A DNA stretch of 64,000 nucleotides from Clostridia bacterium. Lineage in GTDB: Bacteria > Bacillota > TC1 > UBA5767. The notes beneath the pieces were generated by a model. The model saw only the letters and a program-made list of their open reading frames with translations, searched no databases and had not been told where the DNA came from. Both the position numbers and the translations under genes were made by a program. Location: contig CP069393.1 in assembly GCA_016887505.1 (NCBI GenBank), positions 868,001-932,000 of the forward strand, written 5' to 3'. Of this stretch, positions 1 through 7,615 are shown piece after piece; the stretch's first letter is position 1, and every line of letters starts with the position of its first letter.

Positions 1-78
1 TTCCCTAGGATAACTTTTTTCCATGGCCTCTCTACGAATGCGCATACATTGAAGCTCGTACAATTGATTATAATTCAT
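1..78 (-). CDS. N-terminus of unidentified protein, possibly C4-type zinc-ribbon protein (partial)
   Basis: The first 26 codons of a gene that runs off the left edge. It opens with ATG at 76-78 behind a strong GGGGTGA ribosome site and begins MNYNQLYELQ, followed by a charged stretch. It lies 38 bases downstream of the Nif3-like gene, so it is probably the last member of the TrmK-Nif3 operon. In many Clostridia this position holds a coiled-coil zinc-ribbon protein (COG1579). The leucine-rich, charged start would fit that, but too little is present to name it. Confidence 0.45.
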   Translation of the reverse strand, partial: MNYNQLYELQCMRIRREAMEKSYPRE

Positions 79-116
79 ATTCTCACCCCGCTTGAAAACG
101 AAAGAGTAGGACATCC

Positions 117-1214
117 CTACTCTAAGATCTTGATCACATCTTGGCTGAAATCCGAAAAAGCACAAGGAATTGATACTTGTTCCCCTACATACCAACATAG
201 CCATTCCATGGCAGGTCGTTCTGTAGCAAAATGCGTTGCATCTATTAGGCAAATTCCGGCTTCTTGGCAATCTAAGGCTGTATGGTAATCTACATCACCT
301 GTAATGAGTACTTGGGCTCCCATACTAAGAGCATTCTTATAGTACTGTTTACCTGCACCTCCACAGACTGCCACCTTTGTTATCATTTGTTTTGCATCGC
401 CCGCGATGCGGATATATTTTAGACGGAGTCGTTCTTTGACGACGCCTGCCAGAGATATCAATGTCATACTATCTTCTAAAGAACCAATGACCCCAATCCC
501 AGTATTCAAGCTTTGATTACGTAATTCATACACGTCATAGGCAACTTCCTCATATGGGTGGTTCAATATGAGTGCCGATAAAACCGGTTCTAATCTGTTC
601 TTGGGCACCAAAAGTTCAACTCGGCATTCTTCAACTGTCGTCAACTCACCAATCTTCCCTAAAGTAGGATTGGCCGTTTCTTGCGGTTGGAAAGAGCCTA
701 GGCCCTGCGAACAAAAGGAAGCGTGGTCATATTTGTCAAATGTACCAGCGCCTGCTTCAAATAAACTTTCTAGTACTTTTTCTCTTTTCGATACCGGGAT
801 AAAAAAGACCAACTTGTAAGCAAATAAAGGGCTAGCATCCAGTCTTTTTCGATCAGCAAGACCCAATAGGTCAGCCAACACTTCGCTAACACCTTTTGCG
901 GCTGCATCAAAATTTGTATGAGCGCTATAAACCGCTATATCATGCTTAATCAATTTTCGAATCATTCTGCCCTTGGATGTTCCATAATCAATATTTTGAA
1001 GAGCCTTAAAAAGAAAGGGGTGATGCGTTACAATCAAAGAGTGTCGTTTGGAAATAGCTTCATCAATAATTTCATCTGTTATATCCATCGCAAATAACGC
1101 ACTTTCAACCTCTTGTTCTAGCTCACCTACCATCAGGCCTACATGATCCCAAGATTCTTTTAAATGCGTTGGTGCTATTTCTTCAATTGTTTGAACAATA
1201 CTTTTAATCTTCAT
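117..1214 (-). CDS. Nif3-like dinuclear metal centre protein (YqfO family)
   Basis: 365 residues, close to the length of Bacillus YqfO. The Nif3/DUF34 metal ligands are visible: a THHP motif at residues 63-66, H99 and D103 in a YSAHTNFD segment, and H328 and E332 near the C-terminus in DATHFATE. The middle third (about 120-230) corresponds to the PII-like insertion found in YqfO-type members. The family binds two metals and forms hexamers. Its role is unsettled: GTP cyclohydrolase-like and metal-handling functions have been proposed. The gene overlaps the end of trmK by 11 bases, the usual Bacillota arrangement, so the two are co-translated. Confidence 0.93.
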   Translation of the reverse strand: MKIKSIVQTIEEIAPTHLKESWDHVGLMVGELEQEVESALFAMDITDEIIDEAISKRHSLIVTHHPFLFKALQNIDYGTSKGRMIRKLIKHDIAVYSAHTNFDAAAKGVSEVLADLLGLADRKRLDASPLFAYKLVFFIPVSKREKVLESLFEAGAGTFDKYDHASFCSQGLGSFQPQETANPTLGKIGELTTVEECRVELLVPKNRLEPVLSALILNHPYEEVAYDVYELRNQSLNTGIGVIGSLEDSMTLISLAGVVKERLRLKYIRIAGDAKQMITKVAVCGGAGKQYYKNALSMGAQVLITGDVDYHTALDCQEAGICLIDATHFATERPAMEWLCWYVGEQVSIPCAFSDFSQDVIKILE

Positions 1215-1902
1215 ATCGTTCTATCAACCTTCCCAGTTTCTCGATTTCATCTTCCAAGGCTTTCATCTTTTCTTGCTCATTTGTTTTCGCTTGGCGTAAT
1301 GAATTAAGAATGAACTGTTTGTGGTGTAACATATCTCCCATATATTCTACTAAATAAAGAGACCCGTTTTCAAGTAAAACAGGCCCAATTTGCAGATTTT
1401 CCCAGGATAGTTCTTGGATACTTGTTTCTCGGGAGGCAGACAAGACAAGATACAATCTTTTATCTTCTTTTATTAGGCACTCGTTGGTGATCCCGAAGCC
1501 CAATTCCAGCAACAGTTTTCGTACTCTTTCAGGCGAACTTTGGGGCTGGAGAACCAACTGTTTGATCTTATCCGTTTTTTCCGGATACTCCGTAAGAATT
1601 TTACAAATAGTGTGCCCACCCATGCCGGCAATGGCAACTCGGTCCATCTCATCAACAGATACTGGGCCTAAACCATCTCCCAATCGAATCTCAATTGAAT
1701 CCTGAAGACCATGTGCCGCAACATTTTCAATGGCTGCCTTATAAGGACCTTTATGAATGTCCACACCCACCGCTTGTGCATATTTTTTTTCCTCTATCAA
1801 ATGTATGAGCAGATATGCATGATCAGTCCCAATGTCTACTATGGTTTGACCATCCGTTAACAAGTTTGCAATGGCCTTCAATCTATGGCTTATTTTCAAC
1901 AT
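1204..1902 (-). CDS. trmK: tRNA (adenine(22)-N(1))-methyltransferase TrmK
   Basis: 232 residues, the usual length. It transfers a methyl group from SAM to N1 of A22 in the D-loop region of tRNA. The SAM-binding glycine motif VDIGTDHAY is at residues 22-30, and the family AGMGG motif is in the middle. The ATG follows a GGAGGAG ribosome site, and the 3' end overlaps the Nif3-like gene. It lies next to a tRNA cluster, but a terminator at 1924-1948 separates them, so its own promoter must lie elsewhere, or it depends on readthrough. Confidence 0.93.
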   Translation of the reverse strand: MLKISHRLKAIANLLTDGQTIVDIGTDHAYLLIHLIEEKKYAQAVGVDIHKGPYKAAIENVAAHGLQDSIEIRLGDGLGPVSVDEMDRVAIAGMGGHTICKILTEYPEKTDKIKQLVLQPQSSPERVRKLLLELGFGITNECLIKEDKRLYLVLSASRETSIQELSWENLQIGPVLLENGSLYLVEYMGDMLHHKQFILNSLRQAKTNEQEKMKALEDEIEKLGRLIERYED

Positions 1903-1923
1903 TCTGCTCCTCCATTTCTATAC

Positions 1924-1947
1924 AAAAAAACCCCGTATAAACGGGGT

Positions 1948-1948
<1 letters not shown>
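1924..1948 (-). terminator. Rho-independent terminator of the tRNA cluster
   Basis: On the minus strand an 8-bp stem (AACCCCGT/ACGGGGTT) is followed by a run of seven T. It starts at the CCA end of the tRNA-Val gene, so it closes the four-tRNA transcript. Confidence 0.88.
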
Positions 1949-2023
<75 letters not shown>

Positions 2024-2030
2024 AATTTAA

Positions 2031-2105
2031 TGGTGACCCGTAGGGGAATCGAACCCCTGATACCGCCGTGAAAGGGCGGTGTCTTAACCGCTTGACCAAC
2101 GGGCC
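2031..2105 (-). tRNA. tRNA-Glu (anticodon TTC)
   Basis: 75 bases with encoded CCA. Acceptor stem GGCCCGT pairs with ACGGGTC with one G-U pair at position 2. The anticodon stem CCGCC/GGCGG flanks loop CTTTCAC, anticodon TTC (glutamate). It lies 7 bases upstream of tRNA-Val. Confidence 0.96.
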
Positions 2106-2117
2106 TAAAAATCGTTT

Positions 2118-2194
2118 TGGTGGGCCCACCAGGACTCGAACCTGGGACCTACCGGTTATGAGCCGGTAGCTCTAACCAACTGAGCTATGGGCCC
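2118..2194 (-). tRNA. tRNA with CAT anticodon (elongator Met or Ile2)
   Basis: 77 bases with encoded CCA. The acceptor GGGCCCA/TGGGCCC is fully paired, so it is not the initiator, which has a mismatched first pair. The anticodon stem ACCGG/CCGGT flanks loop CTCATAA. A CAT anticodon reads as elongator methionine, or as Ile2 if TilS converts the C to lysidine. The sequence alone does not decide between them. Confidence 0.93.
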
Positions 2195-2201
2195 AAAAAA
2201 G

Positions 2202-2276
2202 TGGCTCCCCGAGTAAGACTCGAACTTACAACCTATCGGTTAACAGCCGATTGCTCTACCATTGAGCTATCGAGGA
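2202..2276 (-). tRNA. tRNA-Asn (anticodon GTT)
   Basis: 75 bases with encoded CCA and discriminator G. The acceptor TCCTCGA/TCGGGGA pairs with one G-U. The anticodon stem ATCGG/CCGAT flanks loop CTGTTAA, anticodon GTT (asparagine). It is the first gene after the cluster promoter at 2304-2332. Confidence 0.96.
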
Positions 2277-2303
2277 ATGTTGTTGCCCCTAACGACAAGA
2301 CTT

Positions 2304-2332
2304 ATTATACTCAGTGTGCTATGCCATGTCAA
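2304..2332 (-). promoter_or_regulatory. Consensus SigA promoter of the tRNA cluster
   Basis: On the minus strand a perfect -35 TTGACA (2327-2332) and perfect -10 TATAAT (2304-2309) are separated by 17 bases. Transcription would start about 20 bases upstream of tRNA-Asn. A fully consensus promoter is expected for stable RNA genes. Confidence 0.92.
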
Positions 2333-2413
2333 CATTATTTTTAAAAAAATTCATTTTTTACAACTACACATCCATCGTGCAAAAATATCCTTGTATTATT
2401 GGATATTCAAGCC

Positions 2414-2437
2414 TAAAAAAGGGACCGAAGTCCCTTT
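2414..2437 (-). terminator. Rho-independent terminator after rpoD
   Basis: On the minus strand the stem AAAGGGAC/GTCCCTTT encloses a stable TTCG tetraloop and is followed by a T run. It lies 10 bases past the rpoD stop and ends the dnaG-rpoD transcript. Confidence 0.92.
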
Positions 2438-2446
2438 CCATATTAG

Positions 2447-3583
2447 CTATTCTAAATAATCTTTCAACTTTTTCGAGCGACTTGGATGTCTCAGTTTTCT
2501 AAGCGCTTTTGCTTCAATCTGACGAATTCTCTCTCTCGTAACGCCAAATTTTTGTCCCACTTCTTCTAAAGTGCTCTGTCTACCATCGTCTAGACCAAAA
2601 CGCAAACGAAGAACTTTTTCCTCACGTGGAGTCAAAGAATATAGTACTTCTTCAAGTTGTTCCTTCAAAAGTAGAAAACTAGCCGCATCCGGTGGAGCAG
2701 GAGCATCTTCATCAGGTATGAAATCGCCTAAGTGGCTATCCTCTTCTTCACCAATCGGTGTTTCTAGCGAAACAGGTTCTTGGGAAATCTTAGTGATCTC
2801 ACGTACCTTCTCTACAGTCAAGTCCATTTCATCCGCTACTTCTTCATGGGTCGGTTCACGACCGAGTTCTTGCAACAGTTGGCGCTGCACTCGAATCAGC
2901 TTATTGATGGTTTCAACCATATGGACCGGTATACGAATAGTTCTTGCCTGGTCGGCAATGGCCCTTGTTATGGCTTGGCGTATCCACCAAGTAGCATAGG
3001 TACTAAATTTATACCCTTTTGTGTAATCAAACTTTTCTACCGCTTTGATTAATCCGAGATTACCTTCCTGAATTAAATCTAAAAACAACATGCCACGACC
3101 TACATATCGCTTGGCAATACTAACGACCAAACGCAAATTGGCTTCTGCCAATTCTTTTTTAGCCAACTCGCCGTCTGCTCCCCCTGCTTCCATACGCTTA
3201 GCAAGAGTAACTTCTTCTCCAGCAGTCAGTAGTGGCACCCTGCCGATTTCTTTCAGATACATACGAACAGGGTCGTCGATACCGACACCCTCCGGAATGG
3301 ATAAATCGATCTCTGGTTTTTCCACAGGCTCGTCTTCCTCAACGACTTCGACCTCAGTCTCGTCCTTGACAATCGCGATTTTCACCTTTTCCAGTTCTTC
3401 CATAATGTATTTCATGTGTGTTGGTTCCAGCTTGAAATCATTGAAAATCTCGCCTACCATTGCATAAGTGACTTTTCCATTTTCCTTGCCTTCATCCTCC
3501 AGCACTTTAATTCTCTCGTCAATTTCTTCCACGATAGGGGCTTTCTTCTCTTCAAGTACAACCTCTTCTTTTTTAGCTGCCAT
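2447..3583 (-). CDS. rpoD: Primary RNA polymerase sigma factor SigA/RpoD
   Basis: 378 residues, the size of Bacillus SigA. An acidic N-terminal region (about 1-95) precedes region 1.2. Region 2 is near-identical to the family, with the core-binding and -10 recognition segment [18 protein letters not shown]. Regions 3 and 4 follow, ending in the helix-turn-helix segment [20 protein letters not shown] that reads the -35 box. It directs most vegetative transcription, and the TTGACA/TATAAT promoters across this window fit its specificity. It follows dnaG by 32 bases, the conserved macromolecular-synthesis pairing, with a strong GGGGGGA ribosome site and a terminator right behind it. Confidence 0.98.
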   Translation of the reverse strand: MAAKKEEVVLEEKKAPIVEEIDERIKVLEDEGKENGKVTYAMVGEIFNDFKLEPTHMKYIMEELEKVKIAIVKDETEVEVVEEDEPVEKPEIDLSIPEGVGIDDPVRMYLKEIGRVPLLTAGEEVTLAKRMEAGGADGELAKKELAEANLRLVVSIAKRYVGRGMLFLDLIQEGNLGLIKAVEKFDYTKGYKFSTYATWWIRQAITRAIADQARTIRIPVHMVETINKLIRVQRQLLQELGREPTHEEVADEMDLTVEKVREITKISQEPVSLETPIGEEEDSHLGDFIPDEDAPAPPDAASFLLLKEQLEEVLYSLTPREEKVLRLRFGLDDGRQSTLEEVGQKFGVTRERIRQIEAKALRKLRHPSRSKKLKDYLE

Positions 3584-3615
3584 ATTATCCCCCCTTTATC
3601 CCGTACAATTTTACA

Positions 3616-5403
3616 TTATATTCTATTTCGTTGTTCCTGTAAAGATTTGAACTTCTTTTTTAATTCTAGCAAGCCACTGCTATTTCCTTCTTTTTCTAGA
3701 AAATCCATTTTTGTTTTTATTTCTTCCATTTCCTTCTTAAGAGATTCTTTCTTAAGTGCTCCTATCCAAGCCTTGGCAGTTTCTACATTTAAAGGATTCA
3801 TTTCATCCATAGTTATAGAAAGCACTTTCTTTTTCTCTTCCTCAGTCAGTTTTTCTAAAACCTCGTGGAAACTCAGCTTACCCTCGCATTCTAGTTCCTG
3901 CAGAAGACCAAAGCACCTCTTGGTCAAAGTACCATTGTATTCAATCGTCGAAATCTCATTTTGAAGTTTCTGGTAAATAGACAAATCACGCATACAAAGA
4001 TTTAGCAACTCAGTTTCTTCCCTAGCTCCGATTTGGTCTATCGACTTCGCTTTCTTTTCTGCTCTCTCTTCTCTTCTTTCTATTCGACATTGTTCTTTGC
4101 GTTCCTCTAATCGGTCGTTGCTCTTTGACTTTTTAATTTCAAACCGAAGACTTTCTTCACTAATATCTAACTTTTTAGCAGTCAGTTTAATATACTCTGA
4201 CATTTTGACTGCATTGCGTATTCTGCCAAGATACGGAACCAGCTTCTTGCTTAAAGCAACCTTTTGTTCAATATCATCTAAATTGCTATGACGTATACCC
4301 ACTGAAAGCAAATACTCATAAAATGGAAGTGCTCGGTTAAGGACATGCTCAAAGGCTTCCCTGCCATTTTTCTTAATAAAATCATCCGGATCTTTTTCTT
4401 CGCCAAGGTCCGCCACTCTTACCAGTATATCCGATTCAGCAAAAGCCTCTGCAGCTCGAATAGTCGCTTTTCGTCCAGCGTTATCTGAATCATACACCAA
4501 GACCACTTCTTGCACATAGCGTGATAAAAGCGCAGCCTGCTCCTTCGTGAAAGCCGTACCGAGTGAGGCCACAGCATTGGTGAAGCCATTTTGATGGCTC
4601 ATGGCCACATCCATATAGCCCTCCATAAGAAGCGCCGTAGATGTTCTTTTCATCTCAGGCAAGGCCAAATTAATCGCATACAAGTTATGCTTCTTTTGGA
4701 ACATCGGCGTTTCAGGACTATTCAAGTACTTTGGCTCACCTGCCCCCAGGATTCTGCCACCAAAACCAATGATTTCCCCTTTTATATTCTCAATTGGAAA
4801 CATCAAACGGTTACGGAATCTTGTATAGTACTTATGGTCATCCTTGCTGTTTGCAATGCCTGCTCTCTCCATATCCTTGGGTAAGAATTTCTTTTGCATC
4901 AAGTGGTTAATGAGGTCATCCCAACCAGCTGGTGCATAACCAATTTTAAATCGTTTCCTGGTTTCAGCAGTTACCTCCCTCTCGATGAGATAGGCTAATG
5001 CTTCCTTGCCACCTGTTTCAGAAAAACAAGCATAAAAATAGCGGGCTGCTTCAAGATTGATTTCTAGCAACGTGTGGTCTTTCTTATTCTCCCTGCTGGA
5101 ACCTTTTTCTGGGACCAGTTCAATACCAGCCCGTTCCGCTAGTCTTTCCATTGCTTCTGTAAAGTCCAGGTGTTCATATTCCATCAGGAAATTGTAAATG
5201 TCGCCACCATTCTGACAACCGAAACAATAGTAAATTTGTTTTTCCCGGTTCACTGTAAACGATGGTGTCTTCTCTGAATGAAAAGGACATAAGGCGACAA
5301 AATGTTTCCCTTTTTTCTTAAGAGATACATATTCTCCAATTAAATCCACTATATCTACTGACTCCCGAATTTCTTCGATTGCATCCTGTCCGTAATATGG
5401 CAT
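3616..5403 (-). CDS. dnaG: DNA primase DnaG
   Basis: 595 residues from the chosen ATG. It makes RNA primers at the replication fork. The N-terminal zinc finger has C39, H42, C60 and C63 (CPFH then CFGC). The TOPRIM catalytic core shows LLMEGYMD and VYDSDNAG, and the C-terminal third is the DnaB-helicase-binding region. Translation could open 30 codons upstream at 5493, but the start at 5403 has an AAGGAAGGG ribosome site at good spacing and matches family N-termini (YYGQDAIEEIRE). A promoter at 5465-5493 lies just past the isc terminator. It is co-transcribed with rpoD. Confidence 0.96.
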   Translation of the reverse strand: MPYYGQDAIEEIRESVDIVDLIGEYVSLKKKGKHFVALCPFHSEKTPSFTVNREKQIYYCFGCQNGGDIYNFLMEYEHLDFTEAMERLAERAGIELVPEKGSSRENKKDHTLLEINLEAARYFYACFSETGGKEALAYLIEREVTAETRKRFKIGYAPAGWDDLINHLMQKKFLPKDMERAGIANSKDDHKYYTRFRNRLMFPIENIKGEIIGFGGRILGAGEPKYLNSPETPMFQKKHNLYAINLALPEMKRTSTALLMEGYMDVAMSHQNGFTNAVASLGTAFTKEQAALLSRYVQEVVLVYDSDNAGRKATIRAAEAFAESDILVRVADLGEEKDPDDFIKKNGREAFEHVLNRALPFYEYLLSVGIRHSNLDDIEQKVALSKKLVPYLGRIRNAVKMSEYIKLTAKKLDISEESLRFEIKKSKSNDRLEERKEQCRIERREERAEKKAKSIDQIGAREETELLNLCMRDLSIYQKLQNEISTIEYNGTLTKRCFGLLQELECEGKLSFHEVLEKLTEEEKKKVLSITMDEMNPLNVETAKAWIGALKKESLKKEMEEIKTKMDFLEKEGNSSGLLELKKKFKSLQEQRNRI

Positions 5404-5464
5404 AATTTTCCCTTCCTTAAGTCTATCCTCATAGATTCGTGACAAAAACTCATTTCCCTCTATC

Positions 5465-5493
5465 AGTTTAGAGATTTCAAACATAAAGGTCAA
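5465..5493 (-). promoter_or_regulatory. Promoter of dnaG-rpoD
   Basis: On the minus strand TTGACC (5488-5493) and TAAACT (5465-5470) are 17 bases apart, and transcription would start near 5458. The -35 box begins in the T-rich tail of the isc-operon terminator, so termination and re-initiation are packed into about 60 bases. Confidence 0.65.
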
Positions 5494-5522
5494 TAAAAGT
5501 CCCGGAGAAAATTCTCCGGGAC
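5494..5522 (-). terminator. Rho-independent terminator of the isc operon
   Basis: A perfect 11-bp inverted repeat (GTCCCGGAGAA with its complement) at 5499-5522 is followed on the minus strand by TTTTATTG. It lies 7 bases past the iscU stop and separates the isc operon from dnaG. Confidence 0.9.
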
Positions 5523-5528
5523 CAAAAA

Positions 5529-5948
5529 TTACTCATCTTCATGAATATCTTCCACTGGTTCATGTAAACCTTCGTAGGTTTTACCATGCTTTTTTGCGTA
5601 ATCATAAATCGCTGCATTGATTGCTTCCTCTGCCAACAAACTACAATGTACCTTATTGGGAGGAAGTCCGTCCAAGGCATCCATAACGGCTTTATTGGTA
5701 ATTTTCAGAGCTTCTTCTATCCTTTTACCCTTAACCAATTCTGTGGCCATACTGCTCGTAGCTACCGCCGCCCCACACCCAAATGTCTTGAAACTCACAT
5801 CCTGTATAATATCATCTTCTATATTGAGGTAAATCCTCATAATATCTCCGCACTTCGCATTGCCAACCGTACCTACTGCATCGGCATCCTCCAAAATCCC
5901 TACATTCCTAGGATGATCAAAATGATCCATCACTTTATCGCTATACAT
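5529..5948 (-). CDS. iscU: Iron-sulfur cluster scaffold, IscU/NifU N-terminal type
   Basis: 139 residues. It receives sulfur from the desulfurase encoded just upstream and assembles Fe-S clusters for transfer to apoproteins. The three cluster cysteines are C33 (NAKCGD), C58 (FGCGAA) and C102 (VHCSLLAEE), with the conserved D35. The C-terminal tail (about 120-139) is acidic. It follows iscS directly, the stop and start lying on adjacent bases, and a terminator follows. This is the minimal clostridial IscR-IscS-IscU operon. The HscA/HscB chaperones and ferredoxin of the proteobacterial isc operon are absent here. Confidence 0.94.
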   Translation of the reverse strand: MYSDKVMDHFDHPRNVGILEDADAVGTVGNAKCGDIMRIYLNIEDDIIQDVSFKTFGCGAAVATSSMATELVKGKRIEEALKITNKAVMDALDGLPPNKVHCSLLAEEAINAAIYDYAKKHGKTYEGLHEPVEDIHEDE

Positions 5949-7124
5949 TTAATTTTCCTCCTTTAGATAATCCTCATACAAAGGCGATAAATCTCTAAGC
6001 CTTTCAACAATTCCTGGTAGCACCTTAATAAGATGTTCTATTTGTTCCTCGTTATTTTCCATATAGTCTAAACTTATTCTTAAAGATCCATGTGCTATTT
6101 CATGTGGCAAACCAATAGCAAGCAACACATGACTTGGGTCCAATGAACCTGATGTGCAGGCTGAACCACTAGACGCCATAATTCCTTGTTTTTCCAATAG
6201 CATCAAAAGTGATTCTCCTTCAATAAAGCGGAAAGAAATATTCACATTTCCAGGAAGTCTATTCGTTAAATCACCGTTCAACCGACTATGTGGAACCGTA
6301 GCCAATACTGTTTCGATTAGGTGATTACGCCATCCAGTTACAACCTGATTTTTTCGTTCACGTTCCTCATAACTTTCTCTCAGCGCTTCACCTAGTGCAA
6401 GAATTCCTAATACATTCTCCGTACCAGCCCTTTTTTTCTTCTCTTGCGCTCCGCCATGAATCAGATTATCTAGCTTGATACCTTTTCTTATATAGAGCGC
6501 TCCAGTACCTTTCAAGCCATGCAACTTGTGTGCCGATAGAGATAGCATATCAATATTTTCTTCTTGAACATCAATATCTAGTTTTCCATATGCCTGTACC
6601 GCATCTGTGTGGAAAAGAATACCTTTTTCCCTAGCCAACTGCCCTATTTCTGAGATTGGCTGAATCGTCCCGATTTCATTATTCGCATACATTACACTAA
6701 TCAAAATTGTGTCTTGTCGAATTTCCTTTTTAATATCCTCTACACTGACTAGTCCCTTTTCATCCACGGGTATATAACTTACACTAAAACCTTGTTTCTC
6801 CAAGTATTCACAAGTATGCAGCACCGCATGATGTTCAATTGCACTAGTAATGATATGACCGGATTTCATCTTAGCCGCCACACCTTTTATAGCCCAATTA
6901 TCACTTTCCGTTCCACCGGAAGTAAAATATATTTCCTTTGCATCTGCCTTTAAACTCGCAGCTACCTCTTTGCGGACATTTTCAATTTCTGCTTTTGTCT
7001 GCTGAGCGCCATCATAAATACTAGATGGATTATAGTAGGTATTTTCAAGAACTGTATTGGCCACTTTAATGACTCGTTCAGAAGTTCTAGTAGTGGCAGC
7101 ATTATCCATATATATCTCTTTCAT
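5949..7124 (-). CDS. iscS: Cysteine desulfurase IscS/NifS
   Basis: 391 residues. A PLP enzyme that converts cysteine to alanine and carries the sulfur as a persulfide. The PLP lysine is K200 in SLSAHKLHG. The persulfide cysteine is C323 in the loop SSGSACTSGS, whose sequence is typical of the NifS/IscS group I class. The N-terminal MDNAATT and the HTDAVQ cofactor motif (172-177) are intact. It lies between iscR (15 bases upstream) and iscU, so it is expected to follow Fe-S demand through IscR. Confidence 0.95.
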   Translation of the reverse strand: MKEIYMDNAATTRTSERVIKVANTVLENTYYNPSSIYDGAQQTKAEIENVRKEVAASLKADAKEIYFTSGGTESDNWAIKGVAAKMKSGHIITSAIEHHAVLHTCEYLEKQGFSVSYIPVDEKGLVSVEDIKKEIRQDTILISVMYANNEIGTIQPISEIGQLAREKGILFHTDAVQAYGKLDIDVQEENIDMLSLSAHKLHGLKGTGALYIRKGIKLDNLIHGGAQEKKKRAGTENVLGILALGEALRESYEERERKNQVVTGWRNHLIETVLATVPHSRLNGDLTNRLPGNVNISFRFIEGESLLMLLEKQGIMASSGSACTSGSLDPSHVLLAIGLPHEIAHGSLRISLDYMENNEEQIEHLIKVLPGIVERLRDLSPLYEDYLKEEN

Positions 7125-7139
7125 ATCATTTCTCCCTCT

Positions 7140-7538
7140 CTATAGCAATTCTTCTAGATTTGTTTCCTGGGCTACAAGTTGCATCTGCTTGGCCATCTTT
7201 GCCCAAATCCTATGGCTAGGACAGCTTTCATATTGAGGACAACTTGTCGTATCTTCGGTACATTCGACTAAATACAGCGATTCGTCTACTGCCTGCAGTA
7301 TTTCCAGCACACTAATTTCTTTTGGACTTTTCGTCAAGCGATAACCCCCTTGGGTTCCACGACGTGTTGCCACTAAATCTGCCTTACGCATTTTGGCAAG
7401 TAAACGTTCTAAGTAATTTTCCGGTATATTCTGATTTTGGGATACGCTTTTAAGAGAAATGTACTCTTGGTCCTCAAAGGCGCGACCCAATTCCACCATC
7501 GCTCTTAGCCCATATCTTCCTTTAGTTGTAATCTTCAT
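7140..7538 (-). CDS. iscR: Rrf2-family regulator IscR
   Basis: 132 residues. The N-terminal winged helix-turn-helix starts MKITTKGRYGLRAM, and the C-terminal half carries three cysteines, C93, C100 and C106, followed by H109, which fits the [2Fe-2S] site of IscR rather than the cysteine-less CymR type. When loaded with a cluster it would repress its own operon. It is first in the iscR-iscS-iscU operon. The promoter is at 7579-7607 and an imperfect inverted repeat spans the -10 region. A sulfur-metabolism role like CymR is possible but less likely given the cysteines and neighbours. Confidence 0.92.
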   Translation of the reverse strand: MKITTKGRYGLRAMVELGRAFEDQEYISLKSVSQNQNIPENYLERLLAKMRKADLVATRRGTQGGYRLTKSPKEISVLEILQAVDESLYLVECTEDTTSCPQYESCPSHRIWAKMAKQMQLVAQETNLEELL

Positions 7539-7565
7539 ATGCAGCCCTCATTTCCAACTGTTTTA

Positions 7566-7599
7566 CTTGGGTATAGAAATAATAACACCCTATCTCAAG
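7566..7599. promoter_or_regulatory. Candidate operator of the isc promoter
   Basis: An imperfect inverted repeat has arms CTTGGGTATAG (7566-7576) and CTATCTCAAG (7590-7599) on the plus strand. It brackets the -10 box and part of the spacer, a position where a bound repressor would block RNA polymerase. IscR is the obvious candidate, but the match to known IscR boxes is not strong. Confidence 0.4.
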
Positions 7600-7607
7600 C
7601 TTGTCAA
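7579..7607 (-). promoter_or_regulatory. Promoter of iscR-iscS-iscU
   Basis: On the minus strand TTGACA (7602-7607) and TATTAT (7579-7584) are 17 bases apart. The -35 lies 8 bases past the stop of the upstream radical SAM gene. Confidence 0.85.
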
Positions 7608-7615
7608 CCTCTGTA

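Noticed and set aside
5404-5493. Longer DnaG N-terminus starting at 5493
   Set aside because: The extra 30 residues are out-of-family, cover the promoter, and the internal ATG at 5403 has a much better ribosome site.
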